In this document: one piece after another, positions 59,558 through 64,000 of the stretch
How the letters are laid out: every line of letters starts with the position of its first letter
Position numbering within the stretch: position 1 is the stretch's first letter
Assembly (NCBI RefSeq): GCF_002208115.1
Contig: NZ_CP020946.1
Location: 496,001-560,000 of the forward strand
DNA length: 64,000 bases
DNA from: Bdellovibrio bacteriovorus
Lineage (GTDB): Bacteria > Bdellovibrionota > Bdellovibrionia > Bdellovibrionales > Bdellovibrionaceae
Direction of reading: 5' to 3'
The notes under the pieces: generated by a model
What the model was told of the DNA's origin: nothing
The model's database searches: none
The model's input: only the letters and a program-made list of their open reading frames with translations
Program-made: the position numbers and the translations under genes

Positions 59558-59690
59558 TTTTTCAATCCTCATAATTTTTAAACCCGCTTGAATGCTTAAG
59601 TTTCGGGCCCTTCCTTTGGCCCTGCAAACATGTTAGCGTTAATCCTCTGAACTGGTCAATCATCCAAGGGTCCTGCCCGAAGGGGAAAGC

Positions 59691-60542
59691 GTGGAAAACA
59701 GCGTAAAATCAAGGGATTGGAAGCAGGTCTTAGGTCAAGCTATTGAAGCTGTCAACCTGGGCCGCCAAGTGCTTCTCAATTATTTCGGTAACTTAGAGCA
59801 CGTCGAGGAAAAGTTCCAAGCCGGCCTTGTCAGCGAAGCCGACAAAGAATCAGAAAGAGTCATTGCAGAGCATCTTAGGAAAAATTTTCCGGAAATCGAG
59901 TTCCTGGGCGAGGAAACCTTCGCGGCTTCTCACGGAACCGGGACAAAGGTCGCGTGGAGCAAGGCCGGCGCAAACGGGCGCTGGATCTTGGATCCACTGG
60001 ATGGGACTACAAACTATGTTCATCGTTTTCCGATTTTCTGCATCAGCCTGGGTTTGGAAATTGACGGTCAGATTCAGCTCGCGGTGATTGATGTGCCGAT
60101 GTTGAATGAAACCTACACCGCGATCCGCGGTCAGGGTGCATTCGTTAATGGCAAGCCTTTGCGAGTCAGCAAGAACACCGAACTGAAGAAAGGCCTGCTG
60201 GCGACGGGTTTTGTGTCCGAGCATGAACATGTGATTTCTGAACAGCTAAGAATCTTTGATGACATGGTTCGCAAGTGCCGTGGTGTGCGTCGCCCTGGGG
60301 CGGCTGCTTATGATCTGGCACAAGTGGCGCGCGGTGTGTTTGACGGCTATTGGGAGCGCAACATTCAGCCGTGGGATGCGGCTGCAGGAATTTTGCTGGT
60401 TGAGGAAGCGGGCGGTGTCGTGCAGACCTACCGTGGTGAGGCCTACACGCCTTATAAGAACTCGATCGTGGCTGGAAATCCCACGATGGTCACAGAGATT
60501 CAGAAGGTCCTTGTGCCCCGCCTGAGCGAAGGCACTGATTAA
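59691..60542 (+). CDS. suhB: Inositol-monophosphatase family phosphatase (SuhB type)
   Basis: A 283-residue magnesium-dependent phosphatase. Metal-binding motifs: FLGEETF (Glu), WILDPLDGTTNYVHRFP (the DPxDGT core) and IQPWDAAAGILLVEEAGG near the C-terminus. Substrates in the family include myo-inositol 1-phosphate and related sugar phosphates; E. coli SuhB also acts in ribosomal RNA transcription. The GTG at 59691 is preceded by AGGGG. Its last 4 bases overlap the convergent L,D-transpeptidase-like gene. Confidence 0.92.
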   Translation: MENSVKSRDWKQVLGQAIEAVNLGRQVLLNYFGNLEHVEEKFQAGLVSEADKESERVIAEHLRKNFPEIEFLGEETFAASHGTGTKVAWSKAGANGRWILDPLDGTTNYVHRFPIFCISLGLEIDGQIQLAVIDVPMLNETYTAIRGQGAFVNGKPLRVSKNTELKKGLLATGFVSEHEHVISEQLRIFDDMVRKCRGVRRPGAAAYDLAQVARGVFDGYWERNIQPWDAAAGILLVEEAGGVVQTYRGEAYTPYKNSIVAGNPTMVTEIQKVLVPRLSEGTD

Positions 60543-61324
60543 TTCTTTTTCTTGGTTGAAACCAGACGGCCTGACTGAGCTTCATCAACCAGAGCCGGGT
60601 GGTAGTGATAAATCACACTGCCACCTTTCAACAGCGGAATCAGTTTTTCCGCCATCGACAAAGACAACGCCGGGCAACCCCAGCTTAAACCCAAACGGCC
60701 ATAAGGCTGTCCGGTCTTTTTATTGACCATATTGATAAAGTCTTCGCCGACATACCACGCGCCATGAACAACGATATCGCGATTGTAGGCCTGATCGTTC
60801 GATCTTTGCAGGCCGTACATGCGCAGGGTTTTTCCATAAGAGCCGGTGTACACTTCACCTGTCAGATAAATTCCCAAGGAGGTCTGGCGGGAATCCTTGG
60901 TGTTACTGAAGCGATAGGCATAGTTGCCTTCACCACTGCCGATACCGTGAGAGGTATAGTATTTTTCCACGGCTCCATTGCGCAAGTTGATGAAGTAAAA
61001 ACGTCGCTGGGTGGACGGGGCAGAGTAATCAATGATGACAACGTACTGCGGGCTGTTCAGGGTGACGTACTTGCTGCTGCGGTTGCGTTTTACCTCTTCA
61101 CAAGGGCGCACACTGGCCGGATCTTTGCCTTCACAGGTGTAAGTGTCCTGTTGAAAGCTGCGGCCCCGGTTTTCATACATGAATTTATTTAAACGATTGA
61201 CGGCGTCGGCGGGCACGCCCTGGGAGATGATTTTACGATTGATGTCGTCCTGCTGGGCTGCCGAGGCAGAAAAAGCGGTGCAGAAAAGCACTGTTCCCAG
61301 AATGTATGGCAAGGTATTTTTCAT
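60539..61324 (-). CDS. Exported L,D-transpeptidase-like protein (YkuD_2 type)
   Basis: A 261-residue exported protein (signal ending FSASAAQQ). Catalytic landmarks of the murein L,D-transpeptidase catalytic family: IVVHGAWYVGEDF (His) and LGLSWGCPALSLSMAEKLI (nucleophile Cys in SWGCPAL). Also VVIIDYSAPSTQRRFYFINL at the substrate groove. Family members act on peptidoglycan or related polymers; L,D-bond exchange is inferred. The ATG at 61324 has AAGGGG 6 bases upstream. Confidence 0.88.
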   Translation of the reverse strand: MKNTLPYILGTVLFCTAFSASAAQQDDINRKIISQGVPADAVNRLNKFMYENRGRSFQQDTYTCEGKDPASVRPCEEVKRNRSSKYVTLNSPQYVVIIDYSAPSTQRRFYFINLRNGAVEKYYTSHGIGSGEGNYAYRFSNTKDSRQTSLGIYLTGEVYTGSYGKTLRMYGLQRSNDQAYNRDIVVHGAWYVGEDFINMVNKKTGQPYGRLGLSWGCPALSLSMAEKLIPLLKGGSVIYHYHPALVDEAQSGRLVSTKKKN

Positions 61325-61430
61325 CAAGGTCCCCTTGTAAATAAGAGACCTTATATTACGCCCTTTTCGGGAAAGAAACTGTCAGAATTTTTGACAGGTA
61401 TAAAACACAAAAAGGGCGCTCTAGATACGT

Positions 61431-61970
61431 TTAATTCAAGCGGATACGGAAAGAACCGAAGGTCACCGTTTCGGAGTACTCAATACCGTTGTCAGCTTTC
61501 ACGTGCTTGCGGGTGCGGATAATAACATCCACGTCCTGTGGGACTTCTCTGGTTTTAAAGAAGGACACAGACTGCTCTTGTACCGCGCCCTGATTCAGGT
61601 GCTCAAGGCTGGTTTGCAGCAGAACTTCAGAGTATTTGTTCACCAAAAGCATTTCATAGTTGCTGTAGGTGACTTCTACGTTGGCGCCGTTGGGTGCAAC
61701 ATAGGATTCGCGCGTCGGTGCGGAATCAAGAACCCACTGGGCATTTTGACATTTCACCATGGCTACGCGCAGGGTGGTTTGTTGTTCTTCATCGCTGGAA
61801 GAGGCGTTGATCAAAGACAACTGAACAACTTTGGCTTTTGCTTCCGGTGTGCCACGGGAAGAGTCGCAATAAGCAACAGAGCCATCGATAACCTTGTTCA
61901 AAGTGATGTCAGCGTGTGCCGCACCAGCAGCCAAAAGCATGGATAGGACAGAAAAAACCAGACGAGCCAT
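61431..61970 (-). CDS. Exported protein, unknown
   Basis: A 179-residue protein with a Sec signal peptide (ending AAGAAHADI). The mature domain is beta-rich (KAKVVQLSLINASSSDEEQ, NVEVTYSNYEMLLVNK, VDVIIRTRKHVKADNG) with two Cys (AYCDSS and VKCQNA) that may form a disulphide. Family not recognised. It stands alone, ending 103 bases from the L,D-transpeptidase-like gene on the same strand; the two could share a transcript. Confidence 0.75.
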   Translation of the reverse strand: MARLVFSVLSMLLAAGAAHADITLNKVIDGSVAYCDSSRGTPEAKAKVVQLSLINASSSDEEQQTTLRVAMVKCQNAQWVLDSAPTRESYVAPNGANVEVTYSNYEMLLVNKYSEVLLQTSLEHLNQGAVQEQSVSFFKTREVPQDVDVIIRTRKHVKADNGIEYSETVTFGSFRIRLN

Positions 61971-62114
61971 GGATACCCCCTTAAAAGTGATCCACTAAAT
62001 ACCACCAAGTGTATGTGCTTTTCAACAAAGGGATAAGTTCCAGAAAAGATTTTTTATTAGGGAGCACAAAGGGAGCGGTTTTTTGCCCGCCAAGGGTGGA
62101 TATAGGAAAGACAG

Positions 62115-62136
62115 GGGAGGAGTTGTGGCTCCTCCC
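62115..62136 (-). terminator. Hairpin after the CsbD-like pair
   Basis: GGGAGGAG (62115-62122) pairs with CTCCTCCC (62129-62136) across TTGTGG, 7 bases past the stop at 62144. The T-run is broken (TGTCTTTCC), so termination may be weak. Confidence 0.65.
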
Positions 62137-62143
62137 TGAAGCC

Positions 62144-62440
62144 TCAATGGCTGAATTTGTTTTTGATTTCAGCTATTTTATCACCGACTTTGTCGCCCCA
62201 CTTTTCCATGAAGCCTTTGACTTGGGTGTCATCAATGCCCACGGTGCTCATAGCTTGATGCACGCGTTTGTCGGCTTCTTCTCTGGAGATTCCTGTTTTT
62301 GCAGAAACCAGGGTGATCAGTTCGTCGGGATTTTTCATCGCTTTTTTTATTTCTTCGTCAGTCAGATTCAGACCGGCGAATTTCTGTTTCAGGGCGTTTG
62401 AAAAGTCCCCGAATTTGTTCTCAAATAACTGCTTGTCCAT
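62144..62440 (-). CDS. CsbD-like paralogue B
   Basis: A 98-residue all-helical, highly charged protein. It shares with its upstream neighbour the plan DKQLFENKFGDFSNALKQKF at the start, LTDEEIKKAMKNPDELITLV in the middle and a closing VGDKIAEIKNKFSH, but its CsbD motif is weaker. CsbD-family proteins are general stress proteins of unknown mechanism. Two genes in tandem, 32 bases apart, point to duplication and one transcript. Confidence 0.75.
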   Translation of the reverse strand: MDKQLFENKFGDFSNALKQKFAGLNLTDEEIKKAMKNPDELITLVSAKTGISREEADKRVHQAMSTVGIDDTQVKGFMEKWGDKVGDKIAEIKNKFSH

Positions 62441-62472
62441 AACAACTCCTTCCCTCGACCAGAGTCGGGGGC

Positions 62473-62754
62473 TCAGTGAGACAGCTTGTTTTTGATATCA
62501 TCGATTTTCGAGTTCACTTTGTCTGCGGCGGATTCCGCTTTTCCCTCGAACTTTCTGTCCATGTTGGTCATGAATTCAGAAACTTGTTTTGACGCTTCCT
62601 CTTTGGAAAGTCCGATTTTCTGCTGAACCAAACCGCTTAAGGCTTCCATATTGCCTTTGGTTTTTTGGATGTCGTCGTCGGTCAGGGCACCCCATTTTTT
62701 GCGAAGCTCGCCTGATATTTCCTTGATTTTGCCTTGGAAGATATCCTTGTTCAT
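62473..62754 (-). CDS. CsbD-like stress protein A
   Basis: From the ATG at 62754 (AGGAGG-type site just upstream) the product has 93 residues and begins NKDIFQGKIKEISGELRKKWG, the CsbD signature (GxWKQxKGxxKExWGxL group), followed by LTDDDIQKTKGNMEALSGLV. The C-terminal helix (SAADKVNSKIDDIKNKLSH) matches that of paralogue B. It is cytoplasmic and probably stress-induced by family; nothing in the sequence shows its regulation. Confidence 0.82.
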   Translation of the reverse strand: MNKDIFQGKIKEISGELRKKWGALTDDDIQKTKGNMEALSGLVQQKIGLSKEEASKQVSEFMTNMDRKFEGKAESAADKVNSKIDDIKNKLSH

Positions 62755-62941
62755 AAGAACCTCCTTAGTCATTGTTGCTACCTTAATGGGGCGCCTGTTT
62801 GGCGAAATAGTCAAATTTTCGCGCCAAAACTTTGGCGCCTGTCATAGAATTACTACCCGGCAAACATTCACCACAGGGGCAAAAATTGCCCCAGTTCAAA
62901 TATGTTGGACCGCAGTCACTGGCCCTCGGCGAAGGTCCTGT

Positions 62942-62956
62942 TGGCATCCGTGTTGC
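62942..62956 (+). promoter_or_regulatory. Sigma-54-type promoter element of fliL
   Basis: TGGCAT, 5 bases, TTGC: the GG and GC doublets have the exact sigma-54 spacing and the element ends 22 bases before the fliL ATG. Flagellar genes are often under sigma-54. The very short leader still contains the ribosome site AGGA. Confidence 0.5.
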
Positions 62957-62978
62957 TTTCAATCTTGATAGGACCACT

Positions 62979-63542
62979 ATGTGGTCATTCATCATGGAGG
63001 ATGAAGTGGCTGAAGAAAAAGCGGCAGCATCGGATGTATCGTCAGCTCCGAGCGGGGGATCTGGACAAAAGCCTATTCTACTTATTGCCTTGGCGGTCGT
63101 TAATATGCTCGTCGTTGCGGGTGTTGGATTCATGCTCTATTCCAACCGCAAGAAAGAAGCGGCAGAACCTAAAATTGAACAAGTGATCAAGGGCGAAGCA
63201 GAAGCCCAGCACAAAGAAGCCACTGAAGAAAAAGAGGTCATCGGTAAGGTCGTGCCTCTGGAAACCTTTATTGTGAATCTGGCTGGCTCCAAGGGCCGTA
63301 AAGTCGCAAAAGTGAACATGGAGCTGGAAGTGACCGGCAGCCACGTCATGGAGGAACTGGAAAAACGCAAAGCCCAGATCCGCGACATCATTATCATTAT
63401 TCTATCCAGCAAGACCTACGAGGATGTTTCCTCCAGGGAAGGCAAAGACAGTCTTCGCAGTGAAATCAAGGACACCATCAATTCTTTCCTGGTGCAGGGG
63501 AAGATTTCCAACGTGTTCTTCACCGAGTTTATCTATAACTAA
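62979..63542 (+). CDS. fliL: Flagellar basal-body protein FliL
   Basis: A 187-residue protein from the ATG at 62979 (AGGA 5 bases upstream). One membrane helix (PILLIALAVVNMLVVAGVGFM, in parts), a charged linker, then the periplasmic FliL domain: VVPLETFIVNLAG, KVAKVNMELEV, IRDIIIIILSSKTYEDVSS and LRSEIKDTINSFL. FliL surrounds the stator-motor interface and helps torque. It is followed 9 bases later by fliM, the usual order in flagellar operons. Confidence 0.92.
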   Translation: MWSFIMEDEVAEEKAAASDVSSAPSGGSGQKPILLIALAVVNMLVVAGVGFMLYSNRKKEAAEPKIEQVIKGEAEAQHKEATEEKEVIGKVVPLETFIVNLAGSKGRKVAKVNMELEVTGSHVMEELEKRKAQIRDIIIIILSSKTYEDVSSREGKDSLRSEIKDTINSFLVQGKISNVFFTEFIYN

Positions 63543-63551
63543 GGCAGGACT

Positions 63552-64000
63552 ATGAATCAGGTTCTTTCACAAAGTGAAGTGGATGCTCTGTTAGCCGCGG
63601 TCTCTGACGGGGACGTGGGCTCGCCGGAAGCAGCCAAGCCCGAAGCGCAGAACGTCGGCAAGGTCGACGAGCGCAAGATCGTATCCTATGATCTGACCAG
63701 CCAGGACCGCATTATTCGTGGCCGACTTCCGCAACTGGAAGTTATCTACGAAAAATTCATGCGTGCCTTCCGCGTGTCTTTGTCATCAGCATTGCGTAAA
63801 ATCGCCTCCATCACGCTGACTTCCACGGAATTCCTGAAATTCGGGGAGTTCATCAATACACTGCCAATGCCAACGTGCATGTCGGTGCTTCGTTTCGGAA
63901 ACCTGCGTGGTTCCGCGCTGTTCGTGATCGAAAGCAAGCTGGCTTACGCCCTGGTGGACAGCTTCTTTGGCGGTGCCGACCGTCCTTACACGAAAATCGA
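63552..64000 (+). CDS. fliM: Flagellar motor switch protein FliM, 3' end outside the window
   Basis: The first 149 residues are present and the frame runs off the window. The start is canonical: NQVLSQSEVDALLAAVSDG is the CheY-P-binding EIDALL-type peptide. Then RKIVSYDLTSQDRIIRGRLP and LEVIYEKFMRAFRVSLSSAL open the middle CheC-like domain. FliM forms the C-ring and couples chemotaxis signals to rotation direction. AGGA lies 5 bases before the ATG; it is co-transcribed with fliL. Confidence 0.95.
   Translation, partial: MNQVLSQSEVDALLAAVSDGDVGSPEAAKPEAQNVGKVDERKIVSYDLTSQDRIIRGRLPQLEVIYEKFMRAFRVSLSSALRKIASITLTSTEFLKFGEFINTLPMPTCMSVLRFGNLRGSALFVIESKLAYALVDSFFGGADRPYTKI

Noticed and set aside
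1-64000. CRISPR arrays, insertion sequences, prophage, rRNA and tRNA genes
   Set aside because: No regular spaced repeats, transposase motifs, phage structural genes or cloverleaf/rRNA sequences were seen on either strand.

Overview
The window reads as a piece of chromosome from a Gram-negative, motile predatory-type bacterium of the Bdellovibrio group (Bdellovibrionota). This rests on the overall gene style: dense coding at roughly 50% GC, many secreted lipoproteins and outer-membrane barrels of no known family, paired chemoreceptors, a flagellin gene, fliL-fliM, and several sensor kinases. The genus is inferred; no search was run. I saw no insertion sequence, prophage, CRISPR array, rRNA or tRNA. 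No gene-free stretch exceeds about 300 bases.

Layout. Bases 1-8000 hold a cut-off sensor kinase, a FecR/fibronectin-like protein with a partner barrel protein, and a large lipoprotein with 14 RCC1-like repeats. Bases 8100-14400 hold a complete branched-chain amino-acid ABC transporter (livF-G-M-H-K), pfkA, HU and yacG. Bases 14400-19100 hold small secreted proteins, a predicted metallopeptidase, an Lgt-like enzyme with altered active-site residues, and a cNMP-domain/pseudo-receiver/ATPase protein. Bases 19100-23600 form one six-gene unit on the minus strand: a zinc-type ABC importer plus a porin-like protein, a lipoprotein and a His/Cys-rich exported protein. Bases 23780-28430 hold a RegB/RegA-like two-component pair, a decayed brnT toxin with an intact brnA-like antitoxin, lspA, and a siderophore-interacting reductase behind a Fur-like palindrome.

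The strongest candidate for an undescribed system is at 28484-33354 on the minus strand. A radical SAM/SPASM protein is followed 8 bases later by a 38-residue Gly-rich, single-Cys peptide gene. Next come a CHASE2 sensor histidine kinase and an NtrC-type sigma-54 activator, all tightly spaced. This looks like a modified-peptide (RiPP-like) pathway wired to its own two-component system. A second oddity is at 36868-37497: a GroES domain carrying a long Lys/Ala/Pro-rich, histone-H1-like N-terminal tail.

Bases 39100-64000 hold two adjacent ankyrin lipoproteins, a lysine 2,3-aminomutase-like enzyme, a serine hydrolase, flagellin, two tandem chemoreceptors, a ferredoxin, a metallo-beta-lactamase-fold hydrolase, a UvrD/PcrA helicase, a metallopeptidase lipoprotein with a barrel partner, a SPOR protein, an inositol-monophosphatase-family enzyme, an L,D-transpeptidase-like protein and two CsbD-like paralogues. 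The window ends in fliL and the start of fliM. Flagellin and both chemoreceptors carry sigma-28-like elements of identical geometry, and fliL has a well-spaced sigma-54-type element. Convergent genes repeatedly overlap by their last few codons, so coding is very compact.
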